Shown here one piece after another: positions 1-11,084 of a stretch of 64,000 bases of DNA. Location: positions 104,593 to 168,592 of the forward strand of contig JAYEVE010000599.1 of NCBI GenBank assembly GCA_036346375.1, written 5' to 3'. Below the pieces are notes generated by a model. It was not told the origin of the DNA, did not search any database, and worked only from the letters and a program-made list of their open reading frames with translations. The position numbers and the translations under genes were made by a program. Positions within the stretch are counted from its first letter, which is position 1; each line of letters opens with the position of its first letter. The DNA is from Guadua angustifolia (lineage: Eukaryota > Streptophyta > Magnoliopsida > Poales > Poaceae).

Positions 1-210
1 GGTTGCTCCGACTGTCATTCTAGTCGAGGTCTGTGGCTTCGATAAAGGCCCACAACCTCTTCTTGCCCATGAGGTTCCCTGTTCCTCAGGTGGGCCTGAA
101 TCGACCCACCTGAGCTTCCGACTGTTTTGGGTGATAACTCCTCTTCGTGATGACGAAGTCTGGGCTGTGGGGTACCCCAGGTACAAGTATTCGTCAAGGC
201 GAGCATAGTG
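1..210 (-). repeat. retroelement-like fragment
   Basis: The minus strand reads as an open, stop-free 63-codon stretch containing TCTWGTPQPRLRHHEEE. I associate this kind of peptide with predicted ORFs inside LTRs of grass Ty3/gypsy elements. No LTR boundary, primer-binding site or target duplication is visible because the window starts here. The family assignment is from memory and weak; it is probably not a host gene. Confidence 0.3.
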
Positions 211-973
211 ATACAAGGGGAAAGTTACAATAATTATAAATGCACGTTCAGGTTTGTTCAAGAGTTGTCCATAGCAAATTAGAGATGATGATGCTCCATT
301 AGGTACAGTTGAATTTTGATACTAATAAGCAATGCAGTTGAGTTTTTTTAACTCAATAGTATGAAGCAATTCAATACCGTGAAGCATTAACAAAAAATAT
401 CAGGTTTGTATTTTAACATAAGCATAATGCGGGTAATACCTTAATATACGCAACAAACTAACAATAATGCATAAAATACAAGTATAACTAAAATGAACCG
501 AAGTGAAGTTTGCACATCATGATATTATGCAATCTATCATAGTTGACCACGTTACATCCTACTCTTATCATATAAGAATGAAACCATATTGCACAAAGGT
601 GTTACGGTGCCTCCTTTATTTCAATGAATTTGCTCAATACACAGCACAAGTATGGTAAATCAACACAAATTACGGGTAAGTGTTGTGTTATGCGAAACAG
701 TCATAATGAGCCACGTTTTTCTTGTGAAGCATTAACATATTAATGGAAGCACAATGAAGAAAGCCATATATCAATAAGCAATAACAACTACCTTTTTACG
801 GTGAAGCATTAACATTGCCAATCAAGCATGCAGTTTTTGAATACCAAAGATGTAGATTGCCCATGTAAAAAATAACAGTGTGTCAAAAATTGTCTATTTC
901 AGTCCCAAATCCTCACTGAACACTATACCCCACATGTTAGGTCCCCAAGCCAAACGAATTGACTGGCCCCTTA
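211..973. other. AT-rich non-coding stretch
   Basis: The sequence is AT-rich with recurring short phrases such as GTGAAGCATTAACA, and has no ORF of believable composition. I see no recognisable gene, terminal repeat or RNA here. It may belong to the left part of CACTA1 or to the retroelement at the window start. Confidence 0.4.
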
Positions 974-1075
974 GCATTCATCTGCGCATTCACATTTGCA
1001 CATGCACATCTGCGCATTCACAATCACATTCACATTCACATCTGCACATTCACATCTGCACATGCACATTCACAC
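974..1075. repeat. CACATT/CACATCTG microsatellite-like repeat
   Basis: A low-complexity run alternates CACATT, CACATC and TGCACA units over about 100 bases. The short ORFs over it encode His-Ser/Cys-Thr-rich peptides that are artefacts of the repeat. Confidence 0.7.
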
Positions 1076-1139
1076 ATCGCAAGAGCAAGATCGAAGCGCG
1101 GCGGGGACATCAAGCAACATTGAACCTTCGGCCTCTGTC

Positions 1140-1495
1140 ATAATTTACAAGAGGTGTACCACGGCGGGAGACGCGGGAGGTCGACACGACGGCGGGAGAC
1201 GGTGGGGAGGTCGAGGCGGCGGTGGGGAGACGGCGTGGAGGTGAAGGCGACAGGTGGGAGGCGACGGCGACGTGCTCCGGCGAGACGCGGGCCGTCTGAA
1301 GTCGAGGCGACGCGGCGGTCCGAGGCGAAGCGAGGCGACGGCGGCCCGAGTCGAGGCGGCGGCGGGAGCTCGACGCGAACCGACGGCGGTGGTCGGCGCA
1401 AGCGTCGAGGAGCTCGAGGCGGCGGCGCTGTAAAAGTGAGAGGAGGGCGGGCTAGGGCTAAGGTAAATGAGAGGAAGGCGCGGCGTTTCTATTTA
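1140..1495 (-). pseudogene. GC-rich first-exon-like block of CACTA1 second gene
   Basis: This is a very GC-rich segment (CGGCGG/GAGGCGACG phrases) open in several frames on both strands. On the minus strand it lies just downstream of a TATA-like CTATAAATAG at about 1489-1498, next to the subterminal repeat array. CACTA3 has the same arrangement at 58.08-58.45 kb, upstream of its Ulp1-type gene. I infer that it is the 5' UTR or first exon of a second element gene reading leftward, whose remainder is missing or outside the window. The predicted Arg/Pro-rich peptides look like composition artefacts. Confidence 0.35.
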
Positions 1496-1502
1496 TAGTG
1501 GT

Positions 1503-1790
1503 GGAATATCACTGCCGGTTGGTCATACCAACCGGCAGTGATAGTATATCACTGCCGGGCCATTGTACAACCGGCAGTGATAGTGGAATACTACTGCCGG
1601 TCCATTGTACAACCGGCAGTGATAGTGGAATACTATCGCGGCCCATTGTACAACCGGCAAGTGATAGTGGAATATTATTGCGGTCCATTGTACAACCGCA
1701 AGTGATAGTGGAATATTATCGCGGTCCGTTGTACAACCGGCAATGATAGTGGAATATTCTTGCCGGTCCATTGTACAACCGTAGTGATAA
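1503..1790. repeat. CACTA1 subterminal repeat array, left
   Basis: About ten copies of a unit containing ATCACTGCCGGT or ACCGGCAGTGAT sit in alternating orientation, joined by spacers such as CCATTGTACAA. Later units have lost bases (for example ATTGCGGTCC). In En/Spm, such subterminal motifs bind the element-encoded TNPA protein. Confidence 0.85.
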
Positions 1791-2329
1791 GCTCTTTGCC
1801 CATGTTACGTTAAAATTTGTCTTTTTATTACTCTTAATATAGGACGAATTTGATCATGAAATTTTATATGTAGATGGGGTAAGATGAGATGTACATCCAT
1901 GATTTTGTTTCAGAATTTTGGAAACTTTTCTTAGTTGGATTGCAGCAGTAGCATGATTTACTAGCACGTAGAAAGAAGTGAACATCATTGCCACTTTCCT
2001 AGTTACTTATGAAAGTTTCAGTTTAAATCTAGTTACCCGTTCAGTATAAAAATCAGATTGCTAACTTTTTAATTGTTTTAATATTTCTAAAATCAAATAA
2101 TTTGTCAAATTGAACAACAAATCTTTGTCAAATTCGAACAAATTCAAGTGCGATCAAAATCACAAAAATCCAAATGCGATAAAACTTTCAATTTGATAAA
2201 AAGAAAGCATAACCTCAATTTCCATTATTGCATATATTACATTAATTGTTACATATGAGAAAATAAACATGTCGTTCATACAAAAGAAAGCATACATTTC
2301 ATTACTACAACTAAGCTACGACTCGACCT
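1791..2329. other. AT-rich 3' region between TNP2 and left array
   Basis: Non-coding AT-rich sequence with some CAAATTCGAACAAATTCAA-like phrases. It presumably holds the 3' UTR of the minus-strand TNP2. I see no gene. Confidence 0.5.
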
Positions 2330-5300
2330 TCGTTATGATCGCGACGTATGTATGTAGCACATCGCTTGTCTTCCATGGTACTTAGGTCAACGTCCTCTCC
2401 AAAAGGGGAAGCTCATCGAATTGGTTGTACTCTTCCTCGTCGACAACATTCTCAACTCCGACAATCCTTCTTTTTCCTTGAATAACCACGTGGCGCTCCT
2501 TGTTAGATTGGCCGCCATAAAGAAGATTTGTGTAATGTAATTAGCAAGTACTGAATGGTTCTTCTCTCAGATCAAGCGAGTTTGAGGTCCACGGTAGTGA
2601 TCCGATTTGTCGATATTCACGCCAGGAAGTCGACCCATTGGCACCGAAAGAGAGGGACCTTCAAAGGACCATAGTCAAGCTCCCAAATCTCTTCTATGAA
2701 TCAGAGTAGGTTTGCCTATTTCCATTGTTGTCATAGGCATCTATACGGATACCGCTATTTTGATTGGTGCTCTTTTTATCTTGCGCTCTTGTATAAAATG
2801 TAAAACCATTTATGTCGTATCCTTGGAATGTTCGAATTGTAGTTGACGGTCCCTGAGCCAACAATTTCAACTGAGTGCAGTCTGTCTCCGTATGCATCAT
2901 GTGTCTACACAACCAATCGCCGAAATTATCTCTGTGCTCTCTCGCAAGCCAACCCTCTGACCTCCCTGGGTTTGTTTTGGATAGCACGTTCTTGTGCATG
3001 TCGACATATGGGGCCACCACAACTGATTGTCCCAAAACTGTGAAATGTGCTTGTGTAAATGCAGCTAGATTGCTAGTACGTACTGATTTCTCGCCTAGTG
3101 TCCCTTTCCCCTGTAGCCTTCCCTCATGCCGAGATACAGGCACACCAATCGGTTTGAGATCCATATAATCGACGCAGAACTCAATGACCTCCTCGGTTCC
3201 CCAGCCATCAACAATGCAGCCTTCCGGTCGATTTCGGTTACGAACATATTTCTTTATAACCCCCATGAATCTCTCGAAAGGGTACATCTGATGTAGAAAT
3301 ACGGGACCAAGAATTCGTATCTCTTTCACAATGTGAACAATGAGATGGACCATAATATCAAAAAAAGATGGAGGGAAACACATCTCAAGCCCGCGCAGTG
3401 TGAACCACGTCTTCCTGCAGCTTGTCTAGTATTAATGGATCGATGGCCTTCTGTGAAATCGCGTTGAAGAATGAACACAACTTGATAATTGGGTCTCGGA
3501 CTTTCTCTGGCAGAACCCCCCTAATTGCAATTGGAAGCATCTGTGTCATCATCACGTGGCAATCGTGAGACTTCATACCAATTAACTTTAAGTCTTTCAT
3601 TAAGACTAGTCTCTTTATGTTAGCAAAGTAACCAGACGGAACTTTGATTCCGTGCAAGCATTCGCAAACGCTAATTTTCTCTTTCTTGCTCAAAGTGTAG
3701 CAAGCTGCGGGAAGGTACTTTTTGCCTGTATCCATTTCTTCGTGATGCAGCTCCTTCCTCAGTTTCATATCTTCGAGGTCCATCCTTGCTTGAAGTGTAT
3801 CTTTCGTTTTGCCAGGTATGTCCAGTAAGATACCAAGCAAGCTATCACACACGTTCTTCTCTATGTGCATGACGTCAATTGCGTGTCGAACTTCCAGGTG
3901 CTGCCAAGTAGGATCCAAAATATTGATTTCTTTTTCCACAAAGGAGCCTTATCCCGGGAAGTCGGAATAGATGTACTGCCAGCTCCCTTTCCGTGAATAA
4001 TTGTAAGGTCCTTTACAGCGGCAAATATCATTTCCCGATCGATTCTTGAGCTAATGCGTCTCCTTTGTCCCGTCAAAAGCTCTCTTATTATTGCGGTATG
4101 GGTGATCCTTACGGAGGAACCTACGATGCCGCATGTAAGCCATTTTAATTTGTTCTTCACCACCGGCTATTTGTATCATCCGAGTAATTGGGCGATCCGT
4201 TGAAGCCTTTTGTCGTGCGGCCCGACAAGTTGCCAAGAGCGGGATAATCATTAATGGTTACAAACAATAATGCCGAGAGGATAAAGTTTTCTCTTTTATA
4301 CTCATCCCATACACATACACCATCGGTCCACAATATTAGAAGATCTTCAACCAATGGTTTGAGGTACACATCGATATCATTGCCGGGTTGCTCGGCCCTT
4401 GGATCAATAGTGGCATCATAATGTACTTTCGCTTCATGCAAAGCCAAGGAGGAAGGTTGTAGATGCATAAAGTCACCGCCAAGTCTTTGTGACGACTACT
4501 CATGTTGCCAAAAGGATTCATCCCATCTGTACTCAACCCGAACCTTATATTCCTCACATCATATGCAAAGCGCTTCTTATATTTTACGTCGATGTTCCTC
4601 CATTGCACGTAATCGGCAGAGGTGTCTCGAGCATTCCATCCTTCTTACGCTCTTGGCGTGCCATCGTAGCAATTGGGCATGCCTTTTGTTCGCAAACAAT
4701 CGCTTGACGGGGATTATAGGAAATACCACACCACCTTACGGGACACCTCTTCTTCTTCGCCTCACCCGACATTTTCGTTCTCGATATCGCTGTCGTTGCC
4801 CTTATACCGCTTTGCTTTGCAAACAACACGAGCATCCATGTCCGCAAACTCATTGCGATACAATATGCAATCGTTTGGACATGCGTGTATTCTTTGTACT
4901 TCCGGTCCCAGCAGGCGGACAACTGCTTGGCACGATGCGTAGTTGAAGGCAACACGTTACCCTCTGGAAGCAAGTCCCCAAGAGACATAACACTCAATAA
5001 AGCTCTTATCGGACCAACCATTGCTTGCCTTCAAGCTGCAGAGGAAAGCACGGTATGCGACTTTCTGTGCTCCTCCTTGCGGCCGGGTACAATGGCGTTG
5101 TAGAGTCTTCTACCATGTTGGAACTTTTGAAACTCCCTTTCACTCGTGAAGTCCCCTCCCCATCACGCAAAGATTTGATCTAGATCATCTTCGTGGGTAT
5201 CAACGAACGCATCTTCCACCGTCGTCATATCGTTGTCTCCGTCATCTCCATCAATGTGTTGCCCTTCATGTACAATATCATCTTCATCAATGTGTTGCCC

Positions 5301-5550
5301 TTCATGTACAATATCATCTTCACCGTGCTCGATCCAACGGTATAGCCACCTTGAAACCCCTTCAAAGCAAGTGTGCACGATCGACTCTATGTTACAAAAC
5401 ATCTTCTCATTTTTGCAATCAACGCATGGACAACACATATAGTCCGCTGAGTTTCTCGACTTGTGTGCCGCAACCGCATTCGAAAACAAGTCACACCATT
5501 AAAGAACTCGCACCACGACGGTCCGTGTCATACATCCACCTTCGGTCCAT
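2330..5550 (-). pseudogene. TNP2-type CACTA transposase, frameshifted (CACTA1)
   Basis: TNP2 transposases cut and join CACTA ends in the nucleus. Reading from the ATG at 5550 (context CGTAG|ATGGACCG, probably a 3' splice site just before the start codon), I see in order: a transposase-associated N-terminal domain with CCPCVDCKN near 5430; the Transposase_21 core with STDGMNPFGNMSSRH near 4490-4545; PPWLCMKRKY; the DUF4218-like block (GMKSHDCHVMMTQMLP near 3520-3580 and MCFPPSFFDIMVHLIVHIV near 3325-3383); NGFTFYTRAQDKKSTNQNSG; and the DUF4216-like tail with FIEEIWELDYG near 2670. At least five reading-frame changes split it into pieces, and a 27-bp repeat encoding EDDIVHEGQHID is doubled near 5250-5310. 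It is non-functional as it stands. Confidence 0.88.
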
Positions 5551-5690
5551 CTACGATTAATTATATCAAACTACATTTCAATATATGAACAAACGATATC
5601 AAAATAATTTATTCTTTACAAGAGTCATGCATTGCTAATTAATTAAAACGATAAACACATTATAAGCACATAACGCAAATAACAATATAA

Positions 5691-7402
5691 TTGTAAATGA
5701 TTAGTTTTACAAATACATCTAGCAATTTTGCCTATATAATACATCAAACCTTTTTCACTATTCAAATATCCATCTAGCATTTTTAATTATTTAGAAGATT
5801 TCTTCATTTCATTTTGTTATGTAGCGCTAGCTATTAAATTAAATTAATCTACAACAAATTAACAAGCATATAATTGAATATAAGGATATATTTCTAAATA
5901 ATTATTTATGTTCCAACTTTCATTATTGCAAAATCCATCTACCATTTCCCATTATTTAAATATTCAACTAGCAATTCTCACTATTTATAATTGATCACCT
6001 AGCAATCTTTACTATTAAAAATCCATATAACAAATTTTCATTAATTAAATTAATTACAATTATGCATAATTGTCCATCTAGCAATTTTATTACTTAAACA
6101 TCCACTACATCACTAAAATGGATATGAATTTCTGCAAATAACAATATATAATTGTAAATGATTAGTTTTACAAATACATCTAGCAATTTTGCCTATATAA
6201 TACATCAAACCTTTTTCACTATTCAAATATCCATCTAGCATTTTTAATTATTTAGAAGATTTCTTCATTTCATTTTGTTATGTAGCGCTAGCTATTAAAT
6301 TAAATTAATCTACAACAAATTAACAAGCATATAATTGAATATAAGGATATATTTCTAAATAATTATTTATGTTCCAACTTTCATTATTGCAAAATCCATC
6401 TACCATTTCCCATTATTTAAATATTCAACTAGCAATTCTCACTATTTATAATTGATCATCTAGCAATCTTTACTATTAAAAATCCATATAACAAATTTTC
6501 ATTAAATAAATTAATTACAATTATGCATAATTGTCCATCTAGCAATTTTATTACTTAAACATCCACTACATCACTAAAATGGATATGAATTTCTGCAAAT
6601 AACAATATATAATTGTAAATGATTAGTTTTACAAATACATCTAGCAATTTGCCTATATAATACATCAAACCTTTTTCACTATTTAAATATCCATCTAGCA
6701 TTTTTTAATTATTTAGAAGATTTCTTCATTTCATTTTGTTATGTAGCGCTAGCTATTAAATTAAATTAATCTACAACAAACAAGCATATAATTGAATATA
6801 AGGATATATTTCTAAATAATTATTTATGTTCCAACTTTCATTATTGCAAAATCCATCTACCATTTCCCATTATTTAAATATTCAACTAGCAATTCTCACT
6901 ATTTATAATTGATCATCTAGCAATCCTTTACTATTAAAAATCCATATAACAAATTTTCATTAATTAAATTAATTACAATTATGCATAATTGTCCATCTAG
7001 CAATTTTATTACTTAAACATCCACTACATCACTAAAATGGATATGAATTTCTTGCAAATAACAATATATAATTGTAAATGATTAGTTTTACAAATACATC
7101 TAGCAATTTTGCCTATATAATACATCAAACCTTTTTCACTATTTAAATATCCATCTAGCATTTTTTAATTATTTAGAAGATTTCTTCATTTCATTTTGTT
7201 ATGTAGCGCTAGCTATTAAATTAAATTAATCTACAACAAACAAGCATATAATTGAATATAAGGATATATTTCTAAATAATTATTTATGTTCCAACTTTCA
7301 TTATTGCAAAATCCATCTACCATTTCCCATTATTTAAATATTCAACTAGCAATTCTCACTATTTATAATTGATCATCTAGCAATCCTTTACTATTAAAAA
7401 TC
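5691..7402. repeat. 456-bp AT-rich tandem repeat, about 3.7 copies
   Basis: Four successive copies begin with AACAATATA(TA)ATTGTAAATGATTAG at about 5691, 6140, 6601 and 7060. The copies are nearly identical, differing mostly by short indels such as loss of AATTAAC in copies three and four, and the last stops at about 7402. The block lies in the upstream region of TNP2, between its start codon and the inner subterminal array, so it may be an amplified intron or leader segment. Confidence 0.92.
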
Positions 7403-7404
7403 GG

Positions 7405-7471
7405 CAGTGAATTATAATTTATTCAATAATTTAGCTACAATATGAATTATAATTTATTCAATAATTTAGCT
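7405..7471. repeat. short tandem duplication
   Basis: Two adjacent copies of a roughly 32-base unit containing GAATTATAATTTATTCAATA occur immediately after the large tandem block. Confidence 0.8.
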
Positions 7472-7826
7472 AGATCTTAATTTGAGCAGTACCGACATAA
7501 ACTGTTCACACCGTACAATCAGCAATTATCAACATCTATAGCACTCCGTAAAGTAAAATTTTACGACAAATATAACATACATCAAGTCAGTAACCTCGAA
7601 AAATTTTAATACAATTTTTCAGCAGCAACTCCCCAAGATAATACAGCTCCTCTTTGTTTTGCTCGGTCGGAGAAGATGTCGATTCGATGAAAAATATGAA
7701 CAAAATACTGACACCAAATTTTGCAAAGACCTCTCCAGGAAAAATACACCCGAGCAAAGAGCGCTCCTCTCTTCTGCTCGGCCGGGGAAATGCGTCGGTC
7801 AGGTGAAGATTGCTATATAAATAGCT
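7472..7826. other. TNP2 upstream region, no gene seen
   Basis: Sequence of mixed composition with two diverged repeats of a CGAGCAAAG.GAGC phrase (compare 7653-7675 and 7750-7790). It probably holds the promoter or leader of the leftward TNP2. No coding region is convincing. Confidence 0.4.
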
Positions 7827-8130
7827 TATCACTGCCGGCTCTGCCAAGAACCGGCAGTGATAAGGTCATATTACGCGGGAAAATACCTTATCACTGCCGG
7901 TTCTGTGCAGAACCGGCAGTGATAAGGTCATACTACGCGGGGAAAATTGCGTTGCGCGGGAAAATACATATCACTGCCGGTTGAATATACGAACCGGCAG
8001 TAAAATTTAAATATCACTGCCGGCTATAAATTAAACCGGCAGTAATATATCACTGCCGGCTATAGGTATTAACCGGCAGTGATAGTCAGTTATCACTGCC
8101 GGTTGGTAATACAAACCGGCAGTGATACTC
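7827..8130. repeat. CACTA1 inner subterminal-type repeat array
   Basis: Units of TATCACTGCCGGTT and AACCGGCAGTGATA face each other in pairs, forming several short palindromes (for example around 7828-7862 and 7883-7922). The array lies between the leftward TNP2 and the rightward acidic ORF, where a bidirectional promoter would be expected. Confidence 0.85.
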
Positions 8131-8326
8131 AACGTTCAACTCGCGCCCGACCAACCGTCGCTTGTTCGTTCCTCCGCCGGCGCCAACCGTTGCGCTTCAC
8201 ATTCCTCTGCCAACTGTTGCCCTTCCCATTCTGCCTCTATATAATGCCAGTATTGTTGCATCCAATCCACTCTTGTCACAATCCACTCTTGTTGCAGCCC
8301 CCACACAATCCACTTTTGTTGCAACA

Positions 8327-8659
8327 ATGGCACCCCCTAAGAAGCGTGCACGTGTTGGTCAGAGCCCCACTGATCCGTCACTACAGAAGGAGGAGGAGAA
8401 GGAGGAGGAGGTGGAGGCGGAGGAGGAGGAAGAGGAGGCAAAGGAGGAGGAGGACGACGACAGCGATGACGACGACAGCGACGGCGGCGAGGAACTGCGG
8501 CGTTGGGGCAAGACCAACTCCGCCACCGAATCGGATTCGGATGAGAAGGAGGACGAGCACCGCCGCACATCAAGCGGCAGCTCCGTGACGAGGAGGAGGA
8601 GGAGGAGGAGGAGGATGGCGGCGACGACGAGTTTTGGATATAGGGCTTGGCGCCATTAG
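8327..8659 (+). CDS. small acidic, divergent ORF in CACTA1
   Basis: I chose the ATG at 8327 (CAACAATGGC) because the protein then starts MAPPKKRARVG, a basic nuclear-localisation-like segment, and gives 110 residues. The middle is a long Glu/Asp/Ser stretch (EEEKEEEVEAEEEEEEAK, then DDDSDDDDSDGG) encoded by GAG/GAC triplet repeats. The C-terminal third is basic and Arg-rich. I recognise no family. It reads away from TNP2 and lies between the inner and outer repeat arrays, exactly as the Ser/Asp-rich ORF does in CACTA2. That shared position is the main argument that it is a real element gene; the triplet-repeat composition is the main argument against. Confidence 0.45.
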   Translation: MAPPKKRARVGQSPTDPSLQKEEEKEEEVEAEEEEEEAKEEEDDDSDDDDSDGGEELRRWGKTNSATESDSDEKEDEHRRTSSGSSVTRRRRRRRRMAATTSFGYRAWRH

Positions 8660-8894
8660 ACTATTATAATTAGGACTAAATATGTAATCTTGAACAAATT
8701 ATGCTTTGTAAATGTTATTTTAATTAATACATATCCCGCAAATTACAAATTTGCTTTCATATGTTCTGCTTTTTAACTAATTATGCTTTCATATGTTCTG
8801 CTTTTTTAACTAATTATGCTTTCATATGTTACATGCGAGATAAATTACAATGTTTATTATGTTTGCATCGAACTAATAATGGGAAACGATAATA
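8660..8894. other. 3' flank of acidic ORF
   Basis: AT-rich, with a tandem phrase CTTTCATATGTTCTGCTTTTTAACTAATTATG repeated near 8752-8830 (only partly identical). It is probably the 3' UTR of the preceding ORF. Confidence 0.4.
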
Positions 8895-9219
8895 TCATTT
8901 ATCGGTTCTATAGTAAAACCGGCGGTGAAAATGGTCTTATCACTGCCGGTTTTACTATAGAACCGCAATAATAAATCACTACGGTTTTACATATAAACCG
9001 GCAATAATATCTTCTTATCACTGCGGTTCTCTATTAAACCGCAATGATATTACCTCCATTGCTGCGAGAAATTGAAACTATTCTTATCACGCCGATTGAA
9101 GTTTGAACGGCGGTGATATATCATCCGCCGGTTGAATTTGGAACCGGCGGTGATAATATATCGCTTGCTCGGACCTACCGGCGATGATGGGGGTCATGGA
9201 TGAGGCGATCGTAGTAGTG
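8895..9219. repeat. CACTA1 outer subterminal array and right terminus
   Basis: Diverged units (TATCACTGCCGGTT, TATCATCCGCCGGTTG, GGAACCGGCGGTGATA) lead to the terminal GTAGTAGTG at 9211-9219. The next three bases, TCT, are the likely target duplication. The matching left end was not found. Confidence 0.75.
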
Positions 9220-11084
9220 TCTACTCCAATGACTAAAATCAGTAACCCCGGCACCAAACGCACCTGAATGCTACCAAAACTCTAAAATAACTAATGACAC
9301 CTCTAGTGAAAAGACAATAATTAACATCTGACTCTTAAAACCGGTTTAAAGCTAAGCCACCGAAATTTTCAAAATTTCGCAACACCTCCCCTAAAACTAG
9401 GACATCCACTCAGCAGACAAAAGAATAATAGCAGTTGAATAATATAACAATCACTCGAAATAGAATGAAACCATCTAGCGGTCCTTAGATAATCGATCAT
9501 ATATCCAACCGGCAATTAATCGACTACGCAACGATTATCAACACATTACATTAGCATTAGTTACAATCAGACTTAACGAAACAATTGAATTGGTTGATGG
9601 TGACCGAAGTCGTGCATGTGCTCTACTCCCAACCCGACGAGCCACTTCAAAGTACCTAAAAGCAGAAGAAACAAGCGTGAGTCCAAGACTCGACAAAGTG
9701 CAATCAAGCATAAAAGTAATGAATTGATTAGAATACAACGACTTCAAGACATACAATAATAGTTCCTTTACTTGACACCCATAAATAAAGGAGCAATTTG
9801 AATTCATATAACTTCAAAACGTAACCACACGACTACTCCACCATTTGCTATAACCATTACTTAATTGAAATTATCCAGTTAAAGAAACAGAGACTACCCT
9901 ACTTACCACATCCAACTCGGAAAACATAAATAAACCTTATTCATGCCTCAACAATCATTTCCATTCTCATCAATTAACATTTACCAATTGCAACACACAA
10001 TGCAATGCTTTTATGCTCTCATGAATCATAAAATGAATGCACCATGCATGCTCATAATGCACATTGTCATAGCGTATACCGGTATAGCTGAGTGCACACC
10101 CGTCGGTGTGCACCCTCAATCCCACCCATCCCGTGGCGGGGCCTACTCTTACTGACTTGCTCCCATTCACCTCGATGAATGGGACTACGAGGTAGGACTT
10201 TTTGTGCTCACTACGGGTGAGCACCGAGGCCCGCATCAACATGGGACGCCTCGTCCATCATGAATGCAATTATGCAAATGACATGAATGCATTTCATCCC
10301 TCATTCATTTTCACCACACATAACCATAACCAATATGGAAGTACCAATTAACTTGCTATCTCCCCAGAGTGATTCATTCGAGAGTAAATAAAGTCATGAA
10401 TAAAATTCAGGGAAAGGCATCACATAATTTCTATAAAGTAGATTAAATTTACAGATATGAACAACTAGGTGATTATAGTGCAAGCTTGTCCCTACACTTG
10501 CATCAACATAACCATACTCATTCGTACAATTTCGTAATGCAATGCAATAAGTGGGAGTTGAATAACTTACTTACCAATTTGCTAACATTCATCCATCCTC
10601 TTCACCATACTAAAAACAACTTCTAGACATGCTAGTAAACATAATCACATCATTAGAATTTTCATAATCTTATCGCAAACAAAGCATTTAACATCCTAAC
10701 AACGCTCTAGGGGTTGCACTTGCCTTTAACCTCGGCGATAACTGACGTCTGATTTGCGGTATTAGAGACCTCCGACCCTAGAGAAATAAAACAATACTCA
10801 AAATCCATTCCTCATGTGAATAATGCCACTAAGATGGCAATAAAACTCTAGTGATCAGCATTACTTCCTATCTCAATAATACAAGATTCTAATATCTTCG
10901 ATCAACAGAAATTCATTTACCCAGCCATATATATATACACTAATCACATTCCTTAGGAGGTTAAGCTTTTGGATCGCATACAAAGGATGAGACAACCCAG
11001 AACAGCCTCAATCACTTAGATGCCCCGCGAATACACAGAAATTCGAAGTAATATGCATAACCCAGAAGCCCTAGGCGAGCGGTG
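9220..11084. other. non-coding, retroelement-like sequence
   Basis: No coding region is convincing. A phrase at 9380-9415 (CACCTCCCCTAAAACTAGGACATCCA) recurs at about 57300-57330 and 57690-57725 inside CACTA3, so it is a dispersed repeat. Inverted phrases such as ACACCCGTCGGTGTG (10098-10112) and CATTCACCTCGATGAATG (10164-10181) could form small hairpins. I suspect LTR-derived DNA but could not place TG/CA ends or a target duplication. Confidence 0.35.

Larger units (their letters stand above)
1140..9219 (-). mobile_element. CACTA (En/Spm) element 1, decayed
   Basis: The element is defined by a TNP2 transposase pseudogene on the minus strand, flanked by arrays of a subterminal repeat (ATCACTGCCGGT and its complement). 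The right terminus reads GTAGTAGTG, the complement of CACTACTAC, and is followed by TCT as a possible 3-bp target duplication. The left CACTA terminus was not found; it may lie upstream of the window or be deleted, so the left limit is only the outermost part I can link to the element, a GC-rich block beside the left array. From the right end the order is terminus, outer repeat array, small divergent acidic ORF, inner array, AT-rich tandem block, TNP2, left array, GC-rich block. Frameshifts through TNP2 show it cannot make an intact transposase. Confidence 0.8.

Noticed and set aside
1138..1498. Overlapping Arg/Pro-rich ORFs on both strands
   Set aside because: GC-rich triplet-like composition keeps all frames open; no conserved domain. 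Treated as a probable leader exon of a CACTA gene.
1503..1790. CRISPR-like array of repeats and spacers
   Set aside because: Units alternate in orientation, spacers are repeated too, and the setting is a plant CACTA terminus.
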